In this document: piece by piece, positions 25,842 through 33,809 of the stretch
Position numbering within the stretch: position 1 is the stretch's first letter
Layout of the letters: every line of letters begins with the position of its first letter
Assembly (NCBI GenBank): GCA_017882305.1
Contig: JADGPU010000022.1
Coordinates: 1 to 39,644 of the forward strand
DNA: 39,644 nucleotides
Source: Bacteroidales bacterium
Lineage (GTDB): Bacteria; Bacteroidota; Bacteroidia; Bacteroidales; VadinHA17
Direction: 5' to 3'
The notes under the pieces: generated by a model
What the model was told of the DNA's origin: nothing
Seen by the model: the letters and a program-made list of their open reading frames with translations, nothing else
The model's database searches: none
Program-made: the position numbers and the translations under genes

Positions 25842-27458
25842 ATGATAAAATCATTTGGTCTTTTGCTGGTTGCAACTTCTGCATTTTTTATTTACGGATG
25901 CACTGCAAACAAACTATCGATACCAAAAGCAATTGATACAGTGTTGATAAGCGATACCATACAGTATCACACTGTTCGTATTAATAAGGAAGATGGTTCA
26001 ATACTCCCATGGTATTCATCAGACATTGGAGCTTCATACGATACAGTATTGCTGCTTGTATGGAATTTCTGGGATAAAATGGCCATAGATTCAAATGGAT
26101 TAAAATATTATATGAATCACCAGGTATGGAAGCCGGAGCATGATATGCGTGGACTGGGTGGGGACCAGATCAATATGGCATTATCATCATGGGCACTGCT
26201 ATATGCTTATACGGGGAACATGGCAGTACTTGAAAACATGAAATATCTGGCAGATAATTATCTTGAACGATCATTATCTGATTCATCGTACACCTGGCCA
26301 TGGTTGCCTTATCCTTATAATACTGATATCCATTCAGGAAAATATGATGGTGATATGCGTAACGGCAAAGGTGTTTTGCAGCCCGATAAAGCAGGTAATT
26401 TCGGGTATGAGCTGCTGAATCTGTACAAAATGACCGGTGACAAAAAATACCTCAAAGCTGCGGAAAGGATTGCAAATACACTGATGAACCATATTGTACC
26501 CGGAGACAATAATAAATCTCCGTTGCCCTTCAGGGTGAATGCGAAAACCGGAGAGACTGGTTTTCTGTTCAATAATAATATGTCGGGTAAAAAAGTTGAA
26601 TTTGCTCAATACACCTCAAACTGGACCTATACAATGATGCTCTTTGAAGAGTTTAAAGCTTTTAATTCAGTAAATGCTGAAAAATATCAAAAATCTTTTA
26701 CCACTATTCTTAACTGGATGAAAGCCTACCCCTTGAAAACCAACAAATGGGGTCCATTTTTCGAGGATATTCCAGGTTGGAGCGATACCCAGACCAATGC
26801 CATTAGTTTTGGCATGTTTATTTTGAAGAATCGGGAACTATTTCCTGACTGGAAAAAGGATGTAAAGGGAATTATTGAATGGACACACAAAGAGCTGGGG
26901 AATAAGGATTATGAGAAATATAAGGTTGAAGTAATGAATGAACAGACGGTTTATCGTGTCCCGGGCAATAGCCATTCATCGCGCCAGGCCTCAGTTGAAC
27001 TTATGTACACCAGAATGTCGGGAGATACAACTTACAAAACAAATGCAATCCGCACCTTGAACTGGGCAACCTACACTGTAGCCAATGACGGCCGTAACCG
27101 GTACATCCGGGATGACATTTGGCTTACAGACGGATATGGTGACTATGTTCGTCATTATTTAAGAGCAATGGCAGCTATGCCGGAACTAGCCCCTTCACAT
27201 AAGAACAGGTTCCTTGGTACCTCTTCTGTTATTACATTCATAGAGTATAAGCCGGACTTTATAAACTATTCAGTCTATAGTTCTGCAACAGATATTCTCA
27301 GACTAATGCAAAAACCGGTTAAAATAACCTGTGATGGAACAGAGTTAAAGGAGTCAGTTGATATCAATTCAGAAGGATTCAACTGGAAGACTTTGTCGGC
27401 AGGAGGTGTATTGCAGATAAAACACACAGGTAGAAAAATCAGTATCTTTTTCCGATAA
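25842..27458 (+). CDS. Lipoprotein with an (alpha/alpha)-barrel glycosidase-like fold, function unassigned
   Basis: The 538-residue protein carries a lipoprotein signal (FFIYGCTANK, Cys20). Helical pairs typical of six-hairpin glycosidases or lyases follow: QINMALSSWALLYAYTGNMA, GNFGYELLNLYKMTGDKKYL and SRQASVELMYTRMSGDTTYK all look like successive barrel helices. Polar aromatic loops (DSSYTWPWLPYPYN, IHSGKYDGDMRNGKG, FFEDIPGWSDTQTNAI) would line a sugar cleft. The C-terminal about 80 residues form a small beta module. I cannot place it in a known GH or PL family. It is divergent from the rhamnosidase and upstream of the GH140-like gene, which supports a role on the same glycan. Confidence 0.75.
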   Translation: MIKSFGLLLVATSAFFIYGCTANKLSIPKAIDTVLISDTIQYHTVRINKEDGSILPWYSSDIGASYDTVLLLVWNFWDKMAIDSNGLKYYMNHQVWKPEHDMRGLGGDQINMALSSWALLYAYTGNMAVLENMKYLADNYLERSLSDSSYTWPWLPYPYNTDIHSGKYDGDMRNGKGVLQPDKAGNFGYELLNLYKMTGDKKYLKAAERIANTLMNHIVPGDNNKSPLPFRVNAKTGETGFLFNNNMSGKKVEFAQYTSNWTYTMMLFEEFKAFNSVNAEKYQKSFTTILNWMKAYPLKTNKWGPFFEDIPGWSDTQTNAISFGMFILKNRELFPDWKKDVKGIIEWTHKELGNKDYEKYKVEVMNEQTVYRVPGNSHSSRQASVELMYTRMSGDTTYKTNAIRTLNWATYTVANDGRNRYIRDDIWLTDGYGDYVRHYLRAMAAMPELAPSHKNRFLGTSSVITFIEYKPDFINYSVYSSATDILRLMQKPVKITCDGTELKESVDINSEGFNWKTLSAGGVLQIKHTGRKISIFFR

Positions 27459-27504
27459 AACCTTTCTTAATTCTGACCATAATATTAAGTGTGTTATCTT
27501 GCAG

Positions 27505-27537
27505 GATTAGTATTGATTATCTATTCAAGATTAGTAT
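27505..27537 (+). promoter_or_regulatory. Direct repeat GATTAGTAT upstream of the GH140-like gene
   Basis: GATTAGTAT occurs at 27505-27513 and again at 27529-27537, about 24 bp apart, 30 bp before the start codon. Two spaced direct repeats in a short upstream gap may be a regulator site, but it could be chance in AT-rich DNA. Confidence 0.2.
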
Positions 27538-27567
27538 AAATTTTTTCTTTATTAATGAGGTTTACTT

Positions 27568-28971
27568 ATGAAACAATTATTAATTGCAGCATTGATGGTA
27601 TTTTTAGAAGGGACTATCTTACATGCACAGGAAATCCCTTGGAATGGACCTTCCGTTGATTTTTCACATGGGAAACTTAAAGTATCAGAAAACAAACGAT
27701 TCCTGGTATTTGAAGACGGTACTCCATTTTATTATCTGGGTGATACCGGATGGGAACTATTTCACCGTTTGAATAAAGATGAAACCGAAAAGTATCTTGA
27801 AAACCGGAGGGCAAAAGGTTTTTCTGTTATACAGGCTGTTGTACTGGCAGAACTCGATGGATTGAATACTCCCAATTCAGAGGGAAACAAACCTTTAATT
27901 GACAATGATCCGCTAAAACCAGATGAAGCCTATTTTGCCCATGTTGACTGGGTTATTAATAAAGCAAAAGAAAAAGGGATCTTTATCGGACTACTTCCCA
28001 CATGGGGCGACAAAGTTGATCCCAATTCATGGGGCAAAGGTCCTAAAATATTCAATAAAGAAAATGCATATAAATATGGCCAATGGATTGGTAACAGGTA
28101 TAAAGATTTTCAGAATATTATCTGGATCAACGGAGGAGATCGTGATGGCGGAGGAGAAAACACAGTTGTATGGAATGCAATAGGTGAAGGCATTAAATCA
28201 GTTGACAAGAATCACCTTATGACTTTTCATCCATGGGGCGAACGAAGTTCATCAGAATGGTTCCAGGAAAGTAAATGGCTCGATTTCAACATGTGTCAGA
28301 CAGGTCACGGACAGCGCAGTTATGCAATTTATAAACGTATAATAGTTCGTGATTATAATATGAAACCTGTCAAACCATGTTTCGATGGTGAACCACGTTA
28401 TGAAGATCACCCTGTCAACTGGAATCCGGATGTTCTTGGCTGGTTTGACGATGCTGATATTCGCCAGGCTATGTACTGGAATCTTTTCAGCGGTGGATTT
28501 GGTCACACTTACGGTTGTCATCCCATCTGGCAGATGCTTGCCCCGGGACGTGAACCTGTCGGACTTGCTCGTCATAACTGGTACGATGTTCTTGACCTCC
28601 CCGGTGCTTTCGACCTGATTCATGCCCGCCGGTTGATTGAATCGCGACCCTTCCTTTCGAGAGTCCCTGATCAGTCACTAATTGTACCGGCATATTTTCC
28701 TGAAACAGACTATGTTGTGGCAACCAGGGGAGATGGGTATGCTTTTGTATATTTCCCAACAGGATGGGCTGCTGAGATCAATCTTGACAAAGTTGGCGCT
28801 AAAATTCTGAATGCATATTGGTTCGATCCAAGGAAAGGAGAAGCAAAATTGATTGAGAAACTGGCAGGGACTGGAACACGCAAATTTATACCTCCTACAA
28901 GTGGTCGTGGCAATGACTGGATCCTTGTTCTTGACGATGCTTCCATGAATTTCAAAACACCCGGATTATAA
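27568..28971 (+). CDS. DUF4038-family glycoside hydrolase (GH140 apiosidase-like), exported
   Basis: The 467-residue protein has a signal peptide (LLIAALMVFLEGTILHAQ) and then the DUF4038 barrel: GKLKVSENKRFLVFEDGTPF, YLGDTGWELFHRLN, FIGLLPTWGDKV, IIWINGGDRDGGG and PCFDGEPRYEDHP, in which the Glu residues are the likely acid/base and nucleophile positions. A C-terminal beta domain with YFPTGWAAEINLDKV and YWFDPRKGEAKLIEK matches the putative collagen-binding domain often fused to it. GH140 members release D-apiose from rhamnogalacturonan II, but DUF4038 proteins act on other sugars too. Start and length are typical of the family. Confidence 0.85.
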   Translation: MKQLLIAALMVFLEGTILHAQEIPWNGPSVDFSHGKLKVSENKRFLVFEDGTPFYYLGDTGWELFHRLNKDETEKYLENRRAKGFSVIQAVVLAELDGLNTPNSEGNKPLIDNDPLKPDEAYFAHVDWVINKAKEKGIFIGLLPTWGDKVDPNSWGKGPKIFNKENAYKYGQWIGNRYKDFQNIIWINGGDRDGGGENTVVWNAIGEGIKSVDKNHLMTFHPWGERSSSEWFQESKWLDFNMCQTGHGQRSYAIYKRIIVRDYNMKPVKPCFDGEPRYEDHPVNWNPDVLGWFDDADIRQAMYWNLFSGGFGHTYGCHPIWQMLAPGREPVGLARHNWYDVLDLPGAFDLIHARRLIESRPFLSRVPDQSLIVPAYFPETDYVVATRGDGYAFVYFPTGWAAEINLDKVGAKILNAYWFDPRKGEAKLIEKLAGTGTRKFIPPTSGRGNDWILVLDDASMNFKTPGL

Positions 28972-29291
28972 TTATGCAGCTTGGATTTAGTTCGTACACA
29001 TATCCAGCTGGCAGTCCTGTTTAATGAACTTCCTGGTGACGTATTTTCAATGAATGTTAATAAGAGGAGTATTAAACTGTATGTGGATTAAATTGTATAC
29101 TTTTATAAAAAATTTCTTTGTTATGAGAAATGTGGCGCTGGAATACAAGATAAAAGTGAATCGCGCCGGTCTGTATTAGGTCGTCTCAAGACCTCTGTTA
29201 CCCAAAAATTACATAAAAGCAGTGATAACATGTGGCAGGAATCAATCTGGCCAGCTGTTGTCTTTTCAAAGTATCAATTAAAATCAATAAT
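28972..29291. other. Intergenic region with a possible gene remnant
   Basis: This 320-bp gap lies between the GH140-like gene and the amino acid lyase gene. It contains a short frame starting like a sugar phosphate isomerase (see 28974-29024), and a small stem AGGTC...GACCT near 29178-29194. A GTG-led extension of the lyase frame begins at 29232 but is unlikely to be used. No RNA gene was identified. Confidence 0.4.
28974..29024 (+). pseudogene. Possible N-terminal remnant of a sugar phosphate isomerase/epimerase gene
   Basis: An ATG two bases after the GH140-like stop begins MQLGFSSYTYPAGSPV and stops at once. M-x-LG-x-SSYTYP is the typical start of xylose-isomerase-like TIM barrel proteins. 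A further open stretch just downstream in another frame (ELPGDVFSMNVNKRS) could be part of the same or another lost gene. This is a fragment of 16 codons, so coincidence is possible. Confidence 0.3.
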
Positions 29292-30824
29292 ATGGACAAG
29301 TTAATTATTACAGGATCAAACCTGACAATTGAAGATATAGTAAATGTTGCACGCCATGGTCAGAAGGTGGAACTTCATCCCGAAGCAAGAGTGAGAATTG
29401 ACCGTTGCCGGGCAATGCTTGAAAGAAAGATTGAAGCACACGAGATCATGTACGGTGTAAATACCGGTATTGGCGAATTTTCAGAGGTTGTCCTGAATGA
29501 TGACCAGATAAAGGATTTCCAGAAATACCTGGTATATAACCATGCTGCCGGCATAGGCGACCCTGCGCCGATTGAATATGTCAGGGGTGCTATGCTCGGA
29601 AGAATTAATGTACATTCCCATGGCAACTCCGGGAGCAGGCTGATAATTACTGAGACACTTGTTGAAATGCTGAACAAGGGTGTTACTCCTTATGTATGCC
29701 AGAAGGGCTCAGTAGGAGCCAGCGGCGATCTGGCTCCAATGTCTCAGATAGCACTGCTTCTGCTGGGTGAAGGAGAGGCCTATTTCAAGGGCGACTTACT
29801 GGATGGCAAAGAGGCTATGGATCGAGCAGGGATTCCGATCCCGGGGCTTATGGCACGTGACGGACTGGCAACTATAAACGGCTCAAACCTTCTTACAGCC
29901 ATGAGTGCCATATTCCTTTATGATGCCAACAACTGGCTCAAACAGGCTGAGATTGCAGCCTCCATGTCACTCGAAGCCCTCAAGGCAAACATGAAACCTT
30001 ACACACCGTTGCTGCATGAAGTAAGAGGTTTCAAAGGAGCTGTCAGGAGTGCAAATGCAATCAATATGTGTGTTAACGGAGGTGACCTGAAAGAAGGAAG
30101 AGTTAAGAGCAAAGTGCAGGATGCATATTCGATGCGATCAACACCACAGGTCATTGGAGCAGCCCATGATGCACTTGCATATGCACGTTTGCAGGTAGAA
30201 ATCGAACTTAATGGTGTGGGTGACAACCCAATCTTTTTCCCCGATCGCAACATTCAGCTTTCCGGAGCAAACTTCCAGGGTTCACCAGTATCGGTTCCAA
30301 TGGACATGGCAGGAGCATGTGTCACAATGGTAAGTGTAATGTCTGAAAGAAGGATGAACAGACTGAATAACCCGGCATTGAGTGTCGGACTCCCGGCTTT
30401 TCTGACTAAAGGTGCCGGCATGTTTTCAGGCCTTATGCTCAGTCAGTATACTGCTGATATGCAAATCGTTGAACAAAGGATGCTTTCTGCCCCTGCCTCA
30501 ATACAATCTATTCCGGCAGCGGCTGATCAGGAGGACTTTGTATCGATGGGAATGAATACAGCAATTAAGAATTTCCAGATACTCGATAATGCTTATGGTA
30601 TTCTTGGTATTGAATTTATGGCTGCTGCACAGGCCCTTGACTTCAGGAAAGAGGAGTATAAGTTCGGTAGTGGAGTGCAGAAAGCGTGGGATGTAATCAG
30701 GAAGCATGTCAAATTCCTTGATATAGATCGACCTCTTTATCATGACCATACAACAATGCAGAAACTTGTTAAATCGTGCGAAATACTTGCTGCAGTTGAG
30801 AACGAGGTTGGAAAACTTGGCTGA
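29292..30824 (+). CDS. Histidine / aromatic amino acid ammonia-lyase (MIO family)
   Basis: The start is set at the ATG at 29292 (MDKLIITGSNLTIEDIV); an upstream GTG would add 20 residues without family support. The 510-residue enzyme has the catalytic tyrosine in MYGVNTGIG (Tyr54), the Ala143-Ser144-Gly145 triplet that cyclises to the MIO cofactor (VGASGDLAP), TINGSNLL and QLSGANFQGSPV. Substrate-site residues are His84 in YNHAAGIG and QED in AADQEDFVSMG, whose Glu matches the imidazole-binding Glu of histidine lyases. Histidine is the more likely substrate, but PAL/TAL-like activity is not ruled out. No other histidine-degradation gene is nearby. Confidence 0.88.
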   Translation: MDKLIITGSNLTIEDIVNVARHGQKVELHPEARVRIDRCRAMLERKIEAHEIMYGVNTGIGEFSEVVLNDDQIKDFQKYLVYNHAAGIGDPAPIEYVRGAMLGRINVHSHGNSGSRLIITETLVEMLNKGVTPYVCQKGSVGASGDLAPMSQIALLLLGEGEAYFKGDLLDGKEAMDRAGIPIPGLMARDGLATINGSNLLTAMSAIFLYDANNWLKQAEIAASMSLEALKANMKPYTPLLHEVRGFKGAVRSANAINMCVNGGDLKEGRVKSKVQDAYSMRSTPQVIGAAHDALAYARLQVEIELNGVGDNPIFFPDRNIQLSGANFQGSPVSVPMDMAGACVTMVSVMSERRMNRLNNPALSVGLPAFLTKGAGMFSGLMLSQYTADMQIVEQRMLSAPASIQSIPAAADQEDFVSMGMNTAIKNFQILDNAYGILGIEFMAAAQALDFRKEEYKFGSGVQKAWDVIRKHVKFLDIDRPLYHDHTTMQKLVKSCEILAAVENEVGKLG

Positions 30825-30837
30825 GTCAGTTCCAGTA

Positions 30838-31860
30838 TTAATAGCGATCCAACCACCTGTATTTTCTTGAACTGTCACCGAATTTCAGCGCAACTGTCAA
30901 TTCATGCGTTCCATAGGTTACGGTTTGAATCTCATTAAGAGTAAAATCGATAGCATATCCAAAATACAGGGCAGTCCATTTCGAATGGTCCGGGATATAT
31001 CTAAGTCTGATGTTAGCTATCAGTCCTCCGCCGGTTCTATAGGTTAATCCTGCCCATAATCTCTGATCATAGATGTAGGTAACACCAATATCAGCTTGTG
31101 GTCTAAGCTGTTCCGATATTTTAAGAAGGGCTGAAGGTTCGATTTCAGTTCTGCTTCCTGTAGTAAGTTTATAGGATCCAAACGTATAATAGTGTCTGTC
31201 CATCCTGAAATTTCTGTATGCATAATCACCTATTTTGGCAGCAGCTCCAAACAATTGTAGTGCGGAAAAACCAAAATCGAATTTGGGATTCAAGAGATAA
31301 ATTCCAAAATCAACATCCGGAACAAATACTCCCATGCGCAAATTATTATTTAACCATGGTTCATTCGAGTCTTCAAAACTCAGTTCAGTTGCATTGATAA
31401 TAAAGTGATATCCGGTAAAAGCCAGACCTAAAGATAGTTGAGTTGCTTTCTGAATCCACATGTGATATGAATATGTTGACTGGAAACCTGTTCTTTGAAT
31501 AAGTCCGTTCTTGTCACTGAAGATATAGCCCCCTAAACCGACCTTACCATCGTTTTTTGGGGTGAAAGCTGTTTGGTTAAAAATAGTCTTTTTAATCTTA
31601 TAACCTCGTTTAAGTATTCTGGTTTGCCAGCTTATGGAATAAGTCCTGGGTGCACCTGAGTAGCCAACCCATTGTTCCCGTGCTGTTATATTAAAGCTGG
31701 TATATCCGTCACTGCCTGCATGTGCAGGATCGATTAAAAATTTGTTATAAAGATACTGGTCATATATAGGTAGCTGCTGGGCAGATGATATCTGCTGCAA
31801 TGCAACAAAAAGCAAAATATGAACCATTCTTTTCACAACTGTTATAATGTCTTTTTTCAT
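30838..31860 (-). CDS. PorP/SprF-family outer membrane protein of type IX secretion
   Basis: The 340-residue protein has a signal peptide ending near ISSAQQ and the family opening LPIYDQYLYNKFLIDPAHAG followed by REQWVGYSGAPRTYSISWQT. The remainder consists of amphipathic strands of an outer membrane barrel (GLAFTGYHFIINATELSF, IGVTYIYDQRLWAGLTYRTG). PorP/SprF proteins help anchor or export partner proteins with type-B sorting domains through the type IX system. Its start overlaps the stop of the sorting-domain gene by 4 bp (31857-31860), so the two are translationally coupled. The gene ends 13 bp from the lyase gene, convergently. Confidence 0.92.
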   Translation of the reverse strand: MKKDIITVVKRMVHILLFVALQQISSAQQLPIYDQYLYNKFLIDPAHAGSDGYTSFNITAREQWVGYSGAPRTYSISWQTRILKRGYKIKKTIFNQTAFTPKNDGKVGLGGYIFSDKNGLIQRTGFQSTYSYHMWIQKATQLSLGLAFTGYHFIINATELSFEDSNEPWLNNNLRMGVFVPDVDFGIYLLNPKFDFGFSALQLFGAAAKIGDYAYRNFRMDRHYYTFGSYKLTTGSRTEIEPSALLKISEQLRPQADIGVTYIYDQRLWAGLTYRTGGGLIANIRLRYIPDHSKWTALYFGYAIDFTLNEIQTVTYGTHELTVALKFGDSSRKYRWLDRY

Positions 31861-32684
31861 CTTACAATTGTTACAAATCCAACAATTGGTTTTGATCCAT
31901 TTTGTAAATTAATGACATAATGATACGAGTCAATAGGTAAATTAATGCCATTACTTTTTCCATCCCATGGATGAGGGTACCCCGATTCTGATTTCCAAAC
32001 TGTTTGACCCCATCTGTTATAAATTGTTATTTGTGCTTCAGGATACAGACCGATGTTGCCAATATTCCAGACATCATTAATAAGATCTCTGTTGGGTGAG
32101 AAAGCTTCAGGAATTGTCAGGTTAAGTTGTTTGGGTTCGGTCAGCACAACATTTGCTGATGCAGTAGAAGGGCATCCATCTACTATGATCGAAAGGTTAT
32201 TGTATGTTCCTGGAGGAGCTGTTACAGTTGCTACTCCACCAGCAACAGTTACATTAGTGAAACTGCCTGAACTATATGAGATTGTATAGGTTCCATCGGG
32301 AACATTTGTAAAGCTAAAGTCTATTTTGCCATCATCGTTACAGGTAACAGCGCTGATGCCGGAAGCAGTAATGATCGGTTGTGGATTGACAAACACCTGC
32401 CCTGATATCACCGGCCCCAGACATCCATTTGCAGAACGTTCCTGCACTTCGAGTAAAAAAGTTTTTGAAGTGCTCCAGGTGTGAACAAATTCATTGGTGG
32501 TAAACCCAGCCTGAACTACTCCATCAATCCACCATGTATAAGTTGAACCCGGATTAGAATTAACATTATAATGCTTGAACTGCCCTATACATACATTATC
32601 CGGCATAGTTACCTGCCCGGCAACCCTGAAGGCGCTGAACAGGACTATGCCGAATAATAATATATATGGATACTTTTTAAGCAT
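31857..32684 (-). CDS. Surface protein with gliding-motility-type (type B) C-terminal sorting domain
   Basis: The 275-residue protein has a signal peptide (ILLFGIVLFSAFRVAGQ), a PKD/Ig-like N-terminal domain (YNVNSNPGSTYTWWIDGVVQ), a second beta-rich region, and a C-terminal block IPEAFSPNRDLINDVWNI, IYNRWGQTVWKS, HPWDGKSNGINLP and GFVTIVR. That block is the type-B sorting domain recognised by the type IX secretion machinery. It is cotranscribed with the PorP/SprF gene (4-bp overlap) and sits 19 bp after the Ig-like gene upstream. It is probably secreted and kept on the cell surface by that partner. Confidence 0.9.
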   Translation of the reverse strand: MLKKYPYILLFGIVLFSAFRVAGQVTMPDNVCIGQFKHYNVNSNPGSTYTWWIDGVVQAGFTTNEFVHTWSTSKTFLLEVQERSANGCLGPVISGQVFVNPQPIITASGISAVTCNDDGKIDFSFTNVPDGTYTISYSSGSFTNVTVAGGVATVTAPPGTYNNLSIIVDGCPSTASANVVLTEPKQLNLTIPEAFSPNRDLINDVWNIGNIGLYPEAQITIYNRWGQTVWKSESGYPHPWDGKSNGINLPIDSYHYVINLQNGSKPIVGFVTIVR

Positions 32685-32703
32685 CTGTTTTCATTCTGAT
32701 CAT

Positions 32704-33771
32704 CTAATTATGAAAGATGGAAGATGTGACAGGGAGCGGCGTTACAGTGACATTCTGTACTGTTGGACCAGTTGAGGTACATCCGTTAGCATTATGGTAA
32801 GTAACACTTACTGAGTAAGGTCCGGAACCATTCCAGGTAACAGTCACAGTATTATCTGTGGAAGCTCCTCCTGATGTAACAAGTCCTCCCCTTGCTATCC
32901 ATGTATAGTTGGTCATGCCAGGCTCAGTTGTATAAATAACACCTGCGGTTCCGAAACAGACTGGATTAACAGCCGGTGTGATAGTTGGTACCAGCAATGG
33001 ATAAACTGTTACCACAACAGTTATAGGAGTTCCCGTAGTGGTATTAACAGCAGGAGTGATTGTGTATGTAACAGTTGCTATAGCAGTTGTCGTGTTAGTC
33101 AGCGTTTGAGCAATCGTTGCCCCGGATCCGTCAGAGAATCCTGATGCTGTTCCGCTCGTCAAAGCAGCTGTCCAGGAGAATCTTGCAGCTCCGATGTTGC
33201 TTGATAATGAAATATTTGTTGCAACACCACTGCAGATAGCTTCAGAAGAAGGTGTTGCTATTACATCAGGTCTTTCAGTTACGGTAATTACAACCTCCCG
33301 AGGAAGTCCATTGCACCCTTCAGCATTTGTTTCAACTACTGATAAAGTATAAACTCCTGCGTTATTCCAATCTACTGTAATATTGTTTCCGTTACCGTTT
33401 ATTCTCCATTCAGTCCCGGAAGTGCCGGGTGTTATAGTCCAGGTATATGTAGAACCGGGGGTAGCTGTGACTAAATATGGTTCATTCCCTAAGCCAACCG
33501 TTTGTGTCGGGCTTGGATCACTCTGAGCCCATGCTCCACATTCACATGCGAGAAGTAGAATCAGGAGCGTCCATTTAAGCATTAATAATTTTGGTTTCAT
33601 AGAAAAAAGATTTTTAGATTTTTTCATTTTTTCTGTTTCAACTTTTTTTCCGAGCTGTTCAGGTCGTATCAAACTTTGTGATAATTGCTCAGTATCTTCA
33701 TTGTTGAACATATGCCCATTGCTCTGGTTAAGCAATCCGGGCTTTCTTTTTAGTTGTTTCTGTGTGTACAT
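32704..33771 (-). CDS. Exported Ig/PKD-like repeat protein without sorting domain
   Basis: The frame codes for 355 residues. A signal peptide core (KWTLLILLLACECGAWAQ) appears only after about 60 residues, so the start may instead be at 33627 (MKKSKNLFSMKPK) or 33600. The mature part is built of Ig/PKD-like modules (TYTWTITPGTSGTEWRING, RFSWTAALTSGTASG, NYTWIARGGLVTSGG), each with aromatic and Thr-rich strands. It ends VTVTPLPVTSSIFHN. No type IX sorting domain is present, although it is cotranscribed with genes for one. Function is unknown; an adhesive or surface-layer role fits. Confidence 0.8.
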   Translation of the reverse strand: MYTQKQLKRKPGLLNQSNGHMFNNEDTEQLSQSLIRPEQLGKKVETEKMKKSKNLFSMKPKLLMLKWTLLILLLACECGAWAQSDPSPTQTVGLGNEPYLVTATPGSTYTWTITPGTSGTEWRINGNGNNITVDWNNAGVYTLSVVETNAEGCNGLPREVVITVTERPDVIATPSSEAICSGVATNISLSSNIGAARFSWTAALTSGTASGFSDGSGATIAQTLTNTTTAIATVTYTITPAVNTTTGTPITVVVTVYPLLVPTITPAVNPVCFGTAGVIYTTEPGMTNYTWIARGGLVTSGGASTDNTVTVTWNGSGPYSVSVTYHNANGCTSTGPTVQNVTVTPLPVTSSIFHN

Positions 33772-33809
33772 TGTCTTTATGTTTATCTGGTTAATTTTTA
33801 GTTTTATAT

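Noticed and set aside
29232..29291. GTG-initiated extension of the ammonia-lyase
   Set aside because: The added 20 residues lack family similarity, while the ATG at 29292 gives a standard start.
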